From: Zantedeschia hybrid cultivar
Taxonomy: Eukaryota; Streptophyta; Magnoliopsida; Alismatales; Araceae
NCBI GenBank assembly: GCA_030544215.1
Contig: JARZZO010000009.1
Span: forward strand, 57,283,129-57,347,128
Length of the DNA: 64,000 nucleotides
Reading direction: 5' to 3'
Shown here: piece by piece, positions 1-11,550 of the stretch
How the letters are laid out: each line of letters begins with the position of its first letter
Position numbering within the stretch: position 1 is the first letter of the stretch
Made by a program: the position numbers and the translations under genes
Notes under the pieces: model-generated
The model's database searches: none
The model's input: only the letters and a program-made list of their open reading frames with translations
What the model was told of the DNA's origin: nothing

Positions 1-141
1 TAAGAACTAAAAATATTTTTTGTCTAATTGAATGGCATAGAGCCTCCTCACCTCATATAGTTTTTATCTATTTAAACCTTACTTAAGAACTAAAAATCAT
101 TTTTGTCTAATTTAATGGCATAGAGCCTCCTTATCTCACCC
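1..141. repeat. Two-copy direct repeat of about 58 bp
   Basis: The stretch beginning TAAGAACTAAAAAT at base 1 recurs from about base 84 with few changes, ending each time near GGCATAGAGCCTCCT. The copies are about 83 bp apart. It lies in what should be an intron of the SEC61-alpha gene. No function is visible. Confidence 0.8.
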
Positions 142-1003
142 TTCCAAACACACACATACAGACACAAAAGGAAGAGAGGAAAGAAGGTCATCTGTATAAT
201 CCTTTCATTGTAGGATAGGGAGTGGTGTGTGAGAGGATGCTGCCATCTTTGTATATTTGGCCTCCTGTCTATTATGACCAAATCACTTAGCACATTCCTC
301 TGTGAGCAATAGTCAGAAATGTCAACTTTGACATATTTTTATGGATTCCTCCATTTCTTTGTTTCTGGGGATTCCAATGGTCTGTAGAGTTTTCATATAT
401 TCCCCTCTTGAATATGGTTTATGTGTGTAAAATTCTCAGACAAAGGGGCATATGAAAATTCCTTGTAAAATGGTATATTTCCATAGAGAACCTTGCAAGT
501 TGCAACATTAGCTCCATATTTGTCTCTGCTACATTAAAAACTTAAGTTTTAATAGAACATGGATACATAATTTTCTTGAGTCTATTATTGCCCATGACAA
601 CAATAAGATCATGGTGCGTGATAGCATGTTTGTGCAAGTATGGAGGCTTTTTGTATACACTTATAATGGAGGGTAATTTCCCTTTTCATAAAATATGATA
701 AGAAGGCTGTCTTTAATGTCTCGCAAGCACCCGCAAAGAGGATGCATTCCCATTTACAGATATTTACCCAATTGACATGACTTTGTTTCACTTATTTTTT
801 TCTCTGCATATCTGCCAAGCTTCCTCTCAGTTGTGAACTCTTGAAAAAGATTCTGTCATTAGTATTCCAATTTCTTCCAAAAATTCTGTTGTGTGCTTGT
901 GATTTAATTTTCTGGTTCTTATGCATTTATTTTCTTATTAAGCATTGTGATTTGACTGTTTCACAGTGTAACTTTCTAAATCCAAATGTTTTTGTTGCTC
1001 CAG
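142..1003 (+). other. Intron sequence upstream of the first SEC61A exon in the window
   Basis: I find no SEC61-alpha coding segment here, although about 114 N-terminal residues are still missing, so those exons must lie left of the window. The stretch ends in a normal acceptor (pyrimidine-rich, then CAG at 1001-1003). Nothing else is recognised. Confidence 0.6.
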
Positions 1004-4000
1004 AAATGGTGCTCAAAAATTACTGGGCATCCTAATTGCTATTGGTGAGGCTGTTGCATATGTTCTATCTGGGATGTATGGCAGTGTAAGCCAGCTTGGG
1101 ACAGGGAATGCCATACTTATAATTCTTCAGCTCATTTTTGCTGGTATAATTGTCATCTGTTTAGATGAACTTCTCCAGAAAGGATATGGTCTTGGTTCTG
1201 GCATATCTTTATTCATTGCCACTAATATATGGTAAGTTGGCTGGTTTACCCGTCACTTTCTCATGCAGTGATACATGCATGACCATCACCAAGATTTCCA
1301 TTTAACTGCAGTGAAAACATTATTTGGAAAGCTTTCAGTCCCACAACTATTAACACTGGACGAGGAGCTGAATTTGAAGGTGCAGTCATTGCATTATTCC
1401 ATCTTCTTATTACTCGGACAGACAAGGTTCGTGCACTTCGTGAGGCATTTTATCGCCAGAATCTTCCAAACGTGACAAATTTACTTGCCACGGTTTTTGT
1501 CTTTCTCATTGTGATCTATTTCCAAGGCTTCCGTATTGTTCTGCCTGTGAGGTCAAAGAATGCCCGTGGACAGCAGGGTTCATACCCTATCAAGCTGTTT
1601 TACACATCTAACATGCCAATCATTTTACAGTCAGCCCTTGTATCCAACCTATATTTTATTTCTCAGGTAAATGTCAGGACTTGTGTAGCAAATTTATTGT
1701 TTTTACCTTGATTAATCTAATTTTATTTCTGTCTGTAGTTACTCTACAGGAGGTACAGTGGAAATTTCCTTGTAAATCTGCTTGGTAAGTGGAAGGAATC
1801 TGAGTATTCTGGCAGCCAGTTCATCCCTGTTGGTGGGCTTGCTTACTACATTACAGCACCATCAAGGTAATTTATTATACCTACTAATTTTTGACATTCT
1901 TAGGCTTCCTTGTTGATTTGAACTCAGTTTCTGAGTCTCCAGATCTTCTCTTTTAACTTTAAGAACTTCTGCCATCATTTTCGTTGTTTCTTTGTTTTAT
2001 TTATTAATGTTGCCTCCATTTTCTTGGCAATCTTGCAGCCTTGCCGATATGGCAGCCAATCCATTCCATGCTCTTTTTTATATCATTTTTATGCTCTCAG
2101 CATGTGCACTTTTCTCGAAGACTTGGATAGAGGTGTCTGGATCATCAGCAAGGGATGTGGCTAAACAACTCAAGGTATGGTTTGTGCTCAACTTTTTTTT
2201 TGTTTTTGTTTTTGTTTTTCCTGTTTTTGTTCCGTTTTTTAAAGCAAAAGATCTCTGGCCATCTATTTAATCAGTTTTATGAAATATTGTTTAGTTCAGT
2301 CATGATGTGTCTCAAATGGCCTCTGGAAACACAAAAGATCAGATGCTTGAAAATAAATTCAATCTTTTCCTTTTAAGTTGAAAGTATGCCTGTTGGCCAT
2401 GTGGAATGGAAGATAAGATGCATTCTTAAGCTTTGGCAGAGTGATCTTCACATGTATGTCCATATCTTCAATTGCATGCTATCAATGGAAGCATTGCGAC
2501 ACCTTAAAAGGATCTATATTCTTCTAGTATATGGTTTAAAACCACAAATTTTATGTCTCGGAAGTTTTCTGAATAGACAATGAACATCTGGTTGACCTGG
2601 TTGAGAAACCCTTTGAACATTAAGGTAGCCACATCTATATCAACTGATGGATTAGTGGCCAGTGGATGTCAAATGCATTGGCTTGACGAACAACATACAC
2701 TCTGCTGATCAAAAGAGGATATATGCCGTAGATATTCAGATTCTTAATATCTTAGGAGTATCCCACTCGGGTGGGTGCTCCATGACCACTGGCTTTGACA
2801 TCTGTTCTGGCAATAATCTAGCTTGCCCTGAGGGGAGGAAGCAGTTTTTAAGATCGGTTAGGCAGGAGTTCCTGGGGTGTCAATCTCATAGCATCCTCTG
2901 ATATTAGTGTTTGCAAAGGAGCCAACTTAAACAATCCTTCTAGTATCCACTGAGCTGCCTGAGATGCAGGAGGCGGCCACTGTCGGAGGGTGTGCAAGGA
3001 ACAATGAACTATAGGGGAGGAACAGTTGAAGGGGGAACAGTGTATTAGTTGGGAAATCCCATCGATGCTCTGTCAAGGATAGGTAAGGCTCCATAATCCT
3101 GCTGATCTATTGCAGAAGATGATTTGGGTGCAAATATGTCTTTGGGCCATACCAGTGGAGGGGTTCTGATGCTAGTAGATTAAAGGGATCTTGAATGAAG
3201 GGGAAGCATAGGGGGATTGGTTGGGAAACCCTTCAGATCTCTTCTGTGGACTTCCTTGTCATCAGTCCACTGGAGGAGCATTAGGTAAGTTGGTGATCAT
3301 CAGATTGATTGCAGTTTATGGTCTCTTGCTCTGGTTCACCATGCAGCCTCTTTAAAGAGGAATTGATGAAGATGTCAAACCCTTTTGGATGATTGTCTCA
3401 CTGGTCAGTGTCACGCTGCTGCACTGTGACCAGGAAGGGTTTGGTTCCTAACTGGCTTTGTTTGGAGCAGCCTTTGTTTATGGGTAGCGACTCATCCACA
3501 CCAGAATTTCTCTATCCATGGAGGTCAACGTCCTTCTCAGCCTTGCGGATATCTGGCCAGTGCTGGGGGTTAATCTCGATGGTCAGTGTTATCCAGGGAG
3601 GCCAATGTCCATTGCAGCCTTGCGGATATCCGGACCATGCTGGAGGTTAATCTTAATGGTCAGTTTTTCGTGAGGTTTATTTAGCGAGTGGGCGGGGACC
3701 CAGAATTTCTGTCTGCTTTGCAGGCTGTAGAGGAAGGTGGCAGAGGTGGTTCAAGGGGTGTTTGCATCGGTTCTAAATTTGTAATGCGCATTCGAATTTC
3801 AATGGAATGGGCTCATTATGAGTGGACCAGCTGTGGAGCGGACCTGGCCGATTTGGACATGTGGACGGCTGTTTCTGGCCTTCTCTGAGGAGTGCTGGGG
3901 AGTTATTGGGCTGTTTTTACTCTGGGTATGATGTGATTCTTGACGGTTTACTCAAGAGGTGTAAGTATGTGATCTCTGTATTGGATCATCGTATCAGAAC

Positions 4001-6648
4001 TCAATAAACCGAATAGGCTCCCAATCGGACCCAGATGGTCTCCTCTTCACCTAATCGCTTTGGCGACATAGGGTGCCAATGGTGCAATGTTGTCTACAGA
4101 AACGGTGGGGACTAGGTGGCTGGCCATGGGGTAGACGAAGAACTCCTCTTTCACGGCGGATCTGCAGTTAGTGCAGTGAGCTCTTGGCAGGCAGATGTGT
4201 TCCTGACCACCTTCCAAGATCTCCATTCATAGCTCTTGGAAGCATATTGGCAGTGACAGAGCAAGTCCTGCTGTTGGGGGTGGGGATTTTCCATTTGCAC
4301 CGCAGCAAGCTGCATCTCAGGCCGAATCTCCATTCCATGCTCGAAGAAAGTGGAACAAAAGTTTCCAGTTCATCCTTCCTGGAGAAGCTTCCTACTGCGG
4401 AGATGCCAAGTTGCATGGGGGAGAAGGGAGACTGATGCCCTGGTCTTCAGGTCTCTTGTGATCTGAGGTATATTGTGCTCGACCAATCAATTTTTTCCCC
4501 TCTTTTGGTTCTCCTCATGTGCCACGAACCTTTTCAAACAAGGGGGTATGGAGGGATTCGAGAAGTTGAGGTGATTGAGGAGGGTGTACAGATGGACATA
4601 GACAACATGTTTGCTGAAGGTGACCAAGATGCCATCATGGAAATGGGGGGTAAGGTGCACATGCCTGGAGGGGGGCTGGGGTGTGGAACAATCAAAAGAA
4701 TGATGGAAGTTGTGGAGAGAATGGAGGACATGTTATGGAATTAGCTGGAAAGGTGTACCATGTTCTGGTGTTGGTAAGGATGTTAGGGATCTTCTCCAAA
4801 ATCCAAAAATAGGCAGCAGTTTAGCATGACTAGGTATTCCAAGGAGGCGAAGTCTTCAGAGGAAAAAGGGGAGAGGGTAAAGAGTAGTAAAGTGGGGGAG
4901 GATCAGGTGGAGGAAAGGAGGGTAATGGTGGGGGCACTTTAGTGTCTAAAATTTAAGGGAATTTGTGGGAACGGTAAAAAAGTTAAGAATGGTGAAGAAG
5001 AAGGTCGGAGATGCCATATTTACATTTTGTGCTTTTAGGAGGCTAGACGAGGGATGGGAACCGATCATGAGGGAGATGGGGGGTTTTGGTCTATGGGGTT
5101 GCTTCTCCAGAAATTGGTAGGTTGGAGGTATTGTGATGCTGTGGAATGAGTTTGCGGCAGTCGAGGAGATGGAAAAAGAGCATGCCATTATCCCCATTTT
5201 TGTAACACGGGCACTGGTTTTGTATGGGATGACTCAGCATATATGGTCCACAGTCTGGGGAGGAGGAGCCTTGGGAGAGTCAACTTACAAGATTTACAAG
5301 ATCCATGAAGTTGGGAAGGGAGGTTGACAGAGAGTGATCAGTTGCCATCAGTGAACTTCCTGGTGGCAAATGTCTTTGTGACCTGAAGTAGGGGTTGGTT
5401 GTGCACTAGTCATTAAGTTGTTTTTTTGATTTTGCGAGCTGGGACCTCTTATTCTAGGCCATGACCTAGGCTTTGGGGGCAAATGGTTGGATGGATCATA
5501 TCTTGTCTTACTTCTGCCATGTGTATTGTCTCGGTCAATGGGGAACCATCGACTTCTGTAGTGGTAGAGGTTTCTGTCTGGGGAATCCCATGTCTTCTCT
5601 TATCTTTGTTCCAGTGACATGCAGTTTGAGTGGGATGTGGCTTAAGGTAGAGATTCTTGGGCTTGTTAGAGGTTTCTTGTGGTGTATGCAGATGATACTG
5701 TTCTCCTTACCTCTGATGCTAAGGAATGACTATATTATCAACTGGAGCCTCTACAGGACAGGAGCAGATTCACCTTCCAACCAAAAAGAAAAAAAGAAAA
5801 AAAAAAGGATGGGAGCAAATCGGAGGTGAATTTTGAGAAGAACAGTGAACATGTATTACTGGATCACTTTGGAGGGCAACCTTGATTATCCCGGGTGTAG
5901 GGTAGGAGAGTTTCCTCTTACATACCTAGGATTGTCTCTGCTGTGGGAGTTCCTCATGGTGGGCACTGGATGAAGGTTATGTAGAAGTTTAAATCCAAAT
6001 GGACTGTGTGGAAAGGGCAATATCTCTCTTACGGAGGGAGGCTGTTCCACTGCAAATCAGTACTTTATGGTCTTGCTTGGATTATTTGTCCACCTTTAGT
6101 CCAAAACACTGCGTAAAGAAACTTTGAGTCTATTTAGAGTAGGTCCTTTTGGCGTGGGAGGCTGTAGGATATGGCATGATCTCAGTTGGGGAAGGGTGTG
6201 TAAGAGTGAGGAGGAATGGGCAAGAGCATTGGGAGAACCTATAAGAGAGAATCCAAGTTCCCGAAGGGAGAGTTTTTTTTTAAGAGTTTATAGGCACTAC
6301 ACTTGCATATTCTCTTTGTTTCTACTTAATAATAACATGGTCCTATCCACTTTCAAAAAAGTAAAAATCATTGCGTTGATTGTACTTAGCAATTTGGTTA
6401 TTTTGCAGGAGCAACAAATGGTGATGCCCGGACATCGGGAGTCCAATCTTCAGAAGGAACTGAACCGTTACATCCCCACTGCAGCTGCCTTTGGAGGGAT
6501 GTGCATTGGAGCACTGACAGTTCTTGCAGATTTCATGGGCGCGATTGGCTCAGGAACTGGTATCCTGCTTGCTGTGACAATCATATATCAGTACTTTGAG
6601 ACATTTGAAAAGGAGAGAGCAAGTGAGCTGGGCTTCTTTGGCCTATGA
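1004..6648 (+). CDS. SEC61A: SEC61 alpha, protein-conducting channel of the ER membrane (five 3' exons)
   Basis: SEC61-alpha is the ten-helix pore subunit of the Sec61 translocon, which passes or inserts nascent proteins at the endoplasmic reticulum. Exons are 1004-1231, 1312-1666, 1739-1866, 2039-2174 and 6409-6648. All introns are GT-AG and the frame is open throughout. They encode about 361 residues of a family of about 475, starting at NGAQKLLG and ending ELGFFGL before TGA at 6646-6648. Diagnostic family stretches include GMYGSVSQLGTG, NARGQQGSYPIKLFYTSNMP and EQQMVMPGHRESN. The N-terminal 114 or so residues are outside the window. The last intron is 4234 bp because of TE insertion, while the others are 72-172 bp. 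No stop or frameshift is seen, so the gene is probably functional. Identification is by recognition of the highly conserved protein. Confidence 0.96.
2175..5094 (+). other. Expanded last intron of SEC61A, 5' part, no recognised coding sequence
   Basis: This is the proximal part of the 4.2-kb intron. It is richer in G than the surrounding introns and holds scattered short open frames with no domain I recognise. The sequence leads without a clear border into the LINE remnant downstream, so part of it may be the 5' region of that LINE. Confidence 0.45.
3520..3666. repeat. 76-bp tandem duplication inside the SEC61A intron
   Basis: The block starting GGAGGTCAACGTCC near 3520 and containing CAGCCTTGCGGATATC recurs 76 bp later starting GGAGGCCAATGTCC. 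Both end TTAATCT-GATGGTCAGT with about 10% differences. It is a local duplication inside the inserted DNA. Confidence 0.75.
5095..6368 (+). mobile_element. Truncated L1-type LINE, ORF2 remnant with poly(A) tail
   Basis: Three diagnostic pieces appear in order on the + strand. First, an endonuclease-like segment GGIVMLWNE near 5130. Second, a reverse-transcriptase segment with a GNPMSSLIF stretch (compare GDPLSPLLF) and the catalytic YADDT at 5685-5699. Third, PLTYLGLSL near 5910-5940 and QYLSYGGR near 6020, both typical of plant LINE ORF2. The 3' end has the plant LINE ending TAATAATAACATGGTC followed by an A-rich tail at about 6354-6368. Frames are broken and the region between endonuclease and RT is shortened, so the element is dead. 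It lies in the same orientation as the host gene, inside its last intron. Confidence 0.8.
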
Positions 6649-7250
6649 GCTACTCCTGTGTTCTTAGGCTTGCATTTATTCCGGAGTCCATGCAGCTTTG
6701 GGAGCCTATTTGTGATACCTCGTTGAAGTTTTGACATAGGCAGAGAAACCTGATGCCCTTTCTTTCTCAACAACAGCAGGCTGTGGAAGGAATGTTATGA
6801 GTTCCAACAAAACTTCTCTCTCTCTCTCTCTCCCCCCCTCTCCTTTGGCAAGTTAAATGAGTAGACAAGCTTCAATCTGAGAAGTTGAGGATTGCTTCAG
6901 ATGGAGAAAAGCTGCAGCCTGCATTTGTTCTTTCCTTCTTGACTGACTAGTCTCATGAGAAATCAGAGATACAAGGGTCTGCCAGAAGTCAGGTGGTACT
7001 TATTGAAGTATGAACGCGCCGACTGAAAATGAGTTTTTGGTTTGTTGGTTTAGGGGAACAACAGATCTTTAAATTTCATTTTCATTTATACTGCATGCTA
7101 GGTGTCTTAAGTTTCTCTTTACACTTGTTTGCTCTGAGAGCGACAGATTTTGCTTTAAATGTCTCTTTTACACTTTACTTTGGGCAAGACCCAGCGGTAT
7201 GGAAAAGGGCTTCTTTGATGCTCTCATGTTATTCCATAAGACGTGGTTGA
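6649..7250 (+). other. Probable SEC61A 3' untranslated region
   Basis: This sequence follows directly after the SEC61A stop codon. It holds a (CT)n run ending in C-rich sequence at about 6815-6842. I cannot place the polyadenylation site with confidence, and no other gene is seen. Confidence 0.5.
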
Positions 7251-7841
7251 GTACATGACAACCATTGACTCGATAGTCTCTTGCTCTCGTGCGGACAACT
7301 ATACTTTTGCCATATATAGTTCATATTCATCTCTTCCTGTCCAATTTTGTTGCATGTCCATGTGGATATCATGCAGTATAGAATGCATCTCCATCATCAT
7401 GATGGAGAGTTCACATTTGAAATTGTAGCACAAACACGAGCTGGGAAGGCTCAACAAGCTTTTAATTTTGGGCACTTCCTTTCCTTGTTTCATTTTTGAT
7501 TAATTGTTTCAACTAAGTTTAATGTGTTTAAATTAGTGAATCTTTGGTTTCAAATAGCTACGATTGTCTTTCTTTCATTCTCCTTCGAACCATAGTCAAC
7601 TAACTCACCCTGCTAACTATGCATTTGAGAAGTTCTCCACATACGATGTACAAATTTAATGCCCTTAAAAGGTGTTTAGAAAAAATTTGAAGATGCATGA
7701 CTGCAGATTCCATCTTTCAAGTAAATTTTACGCACGTCGGCAAAAGAATGAATCATATTTTATCATGGTATTTAGAGGCCTTAAAAGACGCAAAAATCAT
7801 AAGTTCTTTTGCAAAATGAGCGGGAGCCACAACATCAAGTC
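7251..7841. other. Intergenic, nothing recognised
   Basis: AT-rich sequence without coding signal, repeat structure or recognisable element. Confidence 0.5.
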
Positions 7842-8129
7842 CGTGTTTGGCGTAGTTTCTATTTAGAAATATTTTTCTATTTTCATTTAGTTATTTTTTA
7901 TGGAAGTCATTGGATTTTGAAAGTCATTTATGTGGTATTTTTTTGTGTTTTGGCTTTCAGTCAAAAGCTACAAAGGGGGAGTTTTTAAGATTAGAAAAAA
8001 ATGAGGTTGTTATGAAAGAGTTGACTTTTGTAATAAACTAAAATTAATTATAACTTTTTTCCTTCAACTCATTCTAAGTAAGAATTGGAAGCCAAAAGCA
8101 ACTTTCAAGTGAAAGTTTTGCCAAACACG
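7842..8129. mobile_element. MITE with CGTGTTTGGC terminal inverted repeats
   Basis: The left end reads CGTGTTTGGCGTAGTTT and the right end is its imperfect inverse, AAAGTTTTGCCAAACACG. The 288-bp interior is AT-rich and non-coding. Such ends are common in small non-autonomous hAT or Harbinger elements. I could not identify a clear target-site duplication, so the superfamily stays open. Confidence 0.65.
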
Positions 8130-9342
8130 CTCCACAACAAAAATGTAGTCCATAAAATCGTGGAAGCCAACGTAAGATTGTATACGTCTGTCTCCCCCAC
8201 TTCCTGTTAGCTAGACTGTCAACATGCTTTCGTTGAGTCCATATCTGAATAGTCGGATGATTATCCAAATATGTAAGATCTGAAATTCATGACTGCATAT
8301 CTGTTTTAATATCTGATTAGTGGTTAATAATAAGCTTAGAAACAAAATAATAAGCTTAGAAACAGAAAATGTACATCTGCTCCAATTATTATCCAACTGA
8401 ATGCGTTTTAATATTAATCTTTAGATAACTTTTGTACTGTTTACTTATTTAAACATTTAAACGTTGTCATTAGAAGTACACTTAATAGATGTAGTGATAA
8501 TGATGAAAATTTATTGTGGTTTTTGATTTGGATAGTGTTTATTTAACTTAGCCGTATAATTGGATCATGTCTGAGTTATTATCTAAAATATATTTAATGG
8601 ATCATTGATGTAAAATATGTTTGAGGTTGCCAGTTGCATGTTTATCAGTTTAAGATATGAATAGTATGTTAATAATTTATTTTTTATAAAATATAAAAGT
8701 ATAAATTATAGATTACATGTTGAATTTAAAATAATTAGATATTTGGATATTCATTCAAATTTAGAGATTATTTAATGAAGTCAAATTTGGACACATAATT
8801 CTTTTATCTATTAGATAGCATCCGGAGTCAGATATCTAGATGAAGTTAAATAGAATGGAGTTGGATAGAGCAGTATCTCACTCCATGTTAGCTTCATTGT
8901 CAGTCCTACTATCAGCTTCATGAGTACATAATTTCACTCTTCATTAAACTTCGTAATTTCTGCACCAAACAATTCTATTTCGGTTGCAAAACAAAATATG
9001 AATTTCAAAGATCTAGTAGATGTAACACGTACGTAAGTGGATGGATCTACGTGAGCAAATGTTGGCTGTAGGTGGCCTTTGTACCTCATGACTGAAAACT
9101 ATATTACTAAGCTAAGATTTGATGATGCTACTTCAACATGCCTCTTGGAGATCATGAACTTCTGATCCTTTCTTAGATCACGTTTAAGTGGTCATTTTGA
9201 AGCTAAAATAATACGAGGCTTGGGAAGACTTTAAAGTCACATTTGATAGAAATGAGGCACTTCAATAGGAGTCGAGTAGATTAGGAGGTCCTTACTTAGA
9301 TATGATTAACTGAAGCTCAGTGTAAATGACAGTTCTTGGATG
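8130..9342. other. AT-rich intergenic DNA
   Basis: No gene or element is recognised. A short direct repeat (AATAATAAGCTTAGAAAC twice) lies at about 8327-8363. Confidence 0.5.
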
Positions 9343-9347
9343 TTCAT
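9343..9347. other. Target-site duplication TTCAT (left copy; right copy 21092-21096)
   Basis: The same five bases sit immediately outside both LTRs, confirming both borders of the element. Confidence 0.9.
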
Positions 9348-10057
9348 TGTAACGACTCGCCACCCTATAATCGGAGATCCGATTATTAAATGGGTACCGA
9401 ATCATTAATTTGGAGCCAAACCAAGATCTAGATAAGTCTGGGAAATAAATAATAAAATAAACTAAACATTCGCATCGTATTGAATTGAAAAGGAAGTGCA
9501 ATAATTAAAAATTATTACAATGCGACTCGACTCAGCAAATAATTATATATTCCAACTGAAAAGAAATAATTAAGCATACATGCCAGAAAATAAAATGACA
9601 ACTACATCGGGGCATACCCCGAAACAACGGTTGCTGGCGCACGACCCAAAGCAACAATCTCCTCGCTACGCTTGCCTGGAACCCTCACCTGAAAACTGCA
9701 GGGGTGAGTCTCGTCGAAAAGACTCAGTAGAGATTCTTCGATTCCCACCACCCACTCACGCACCCACAAGTGTAGCAACGCAATTACATATAATTTAAGT
9801 AAGTAAAACAGTAAATATAACTCCTAGATTTCGCTATAAAACACATGCATTCGAAATATAACATGCACAATTCTGAAACCATTCTACCACAGAGCCCACA
9901 ACCAGCGTCTCGGCAAAACACGCCAACCACACGGCCGAATGCGAAAAACTCCGACCCGCTGAGACCAAACAGCAACCGCTCGGATAGCGCGCTGGCTACT
10001 CCGGCCTGACAGGCTCCAGGTGGTTCTGCTTCCCCCAGCACGAGTGACACTCCGAAT

Positions 10058-10169
10058 GTACCACTCCCACACCGGTACTAGCTATACCCCGGGGTACACC
10101 AAATGATCCTCTCTATAGGCGTCACCCCGCCACTCCCACACCGGCGCCGTGTCACTCCCACACCGACAC
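10058..10169 (-). promoter_or_regulatory. Three stem-loops with a shared 11-nt loop
   Basis: On the + strand the loop core ACTCCCACACC (GGTGTGGGAGT in element-sense RNA) occurs three times, each time between complementary arms of different sequence: GTACC/GGTAC at 10058-10078, CGCC/GGCG at 10128-10146, and GTGTC/GACAC at 10149-10169. A constant loop with changing but matched stems is the mark of a folded RNA or single-stranded DNA. Confidence 0.65.
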
Positions 10170-10347
10170 AGGGTGCCTAAGCGCTAACAACTGTCATTCT
10201 AGGCCCACGATCGCACAAAACACAACACAGTGTGATCTGATCACATGGAACCCATCGTCATCGAGTACATTTCTAAGTATGCAATTAACTAAACTATCTA
10301 ACAATGTAAACACGTGTTAATTGCAGGGATTAATGGAATTCAAGCTT

Positions 10348-10580
10348 GAATTGCGTCGCCCAATGCCGACGTCATTCAAGCTTCATAAACTGGTTCATAG
10401 AAAAACTGGCCTCGGAAGATGGCCTAAAAGGCGTCGTTCACGGATGACGCGATGAAAATGGCGTCGTTGTCCCTGGACGCCATTCAGATCCAGAGACAGA
10501 GTCTGTTATCTGGGTCAAATCGCGTCGTGGGTGGAAGCCGCCTTTCTAAAAGGCGTCGCTGTCCCCCGACGCCATTCAAC
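10348..10580. repeat. Dyad cluster GCGTC-N10-GACGC, five units (3' LTR)
   Basis: Units start at 10353 and near 10432, 10461, 10526 and 10556. Each has GCGTC and GACGC (or a one-base variant) separated by exactly 10 bp and flanked by A/T runs. The middle four form two adjacent pairs in which unit starts are 30-31 bp apart. Spacer sequences differ between units. Confidence 0.85.
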
Positions 10581-11131
10581 CTTCACAGACAGGTTCTCCC
10601 TCCGCCTTCTCCCAATCCACGGGGTGGAATTTCTTCCCCAAAATCGTGTAAAAATACGAACAAAGTGGAGAAGGAGGAGAAGAACCTAAATACCCATTAA
10701 AACACCTAATTTCTCATTACATGCATTTAATATTTTCACCCCAAGAAAACTCCTAAACATGCTCCAAAGCGGGAAAAACATGATTTTTAAACGAAATACA
10801 ACGAAGATCGTCACCCTACCAGTTACTCGAACTCCTCTTAGTTCCAAACCGCCAACCCGCCACGCCACACGCCGCCGCCGGTACCGCCGTGGACGCCGTT
10901 ACTCCACCGGGACGTCGACTGCCGTCCGGAGAGAAAAACGCCGCGGATGAAATGGTGGTGGTAGTGGAGGAAGTTGATAGGTTCATGGAGTGGAGGGAGA
11001 GATGGAATGGAGGGAGGAAAGCAAGGAGAGGGGGAGAGGTCGCCAGAGATTAGAGGGAAGAGAGGAGAGAGAAGAGAAAGGAGAGAATGAGGGAAAGGAG
11101 GGAGGGTTCGCGGGGTCAAACAGAAGCTGGG

Positions 11132-11366
11132 TAAAACGCGTCGTTCAAGCCCGACGTCATTCAGACGATAAGACCGGGCCGTACACTGACAGACTAGGGT
11201 CGTATTCTAAATGGCGTCGTCCATCCAAGACGCCATTCAGACGATATGACCGGGGCCGTACTCTCGCGCCCTAAGGCCAGTCCACGTGGCGCCTACGTGG
11301 CACAGCCTAAAACACGTCCACCTAGCTGGACGCTGTTTGAACCGCGTCGAGAAAGCTCGACTTGAA
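11132..11366. repeat. Dyad cluster, four units (3' LTR, second group)
   Basis: Units lie near 11138, 11211, 11312 and 11345. Spacers are GTTCAAGCCC, GTCCATCCAA, CACCTAGCTG and GAGAAAGCTC, all 10 bp. The last unit has lost its right half-site (GACTT), whereas the matching unit of the other LTR is intact (GACGC). Confidence 0.8.
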
Positions 11367-11460
11367 AAAGAAACTAAGTCTCAACCCCACCAGAGCCCAA
11401 ACTAAGGGATCTGACCCCGAAACTGACCCGATAACTGGATCCGAAACCTCAATCCTTACA

Positions 11461-11482
11461 TTCTCCCCCCCTTAAAAGAATT
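11461..11482 (-). promoter_or_regulatory. Polypurine tract
   Basis: On the - strand an uninterrupted purine run (AAGGGGGGGAGAA) lies directly before the TGTAAGG start of the 3' LTR. This is the plus-strand DNA primer of Ty3/gypsy elements. Confidence 0.85.
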
Positions 11483-11550
11483 TCGTCCCCGAAATTGCCT
11501 GCTATAACTAACGAGGTTGAAAAAGTAATGATACAAGCTTACAAGAGAAC

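Larger units (their letters stand above)
9348..11460 (-). repeat. 3' LTR of the Tekay-like element
   Basis: It starts TGTAACGACTCG and ends AATCCTTACA on the + strand (TG...CA after inversion). It contains three conserved-loop stem-loops (10058-10169), two clusters of GCGTC/GACGC dyads, a purine-rich stretch at 10980-11105, and a GC-rich conserved block near 10898-10945. Partial open frames here are low-complexity and not genes. Confidence 0.92.

Noticed and set aside
10838..11274. Overlapping open frames in the purine-rich part of the LTR
   Set aside because: Low-complexity Arg/Glu/Gly-rich translations on one strand and Pro/Ser-rich on the other, repeated in the other LTR with no coding constraint.
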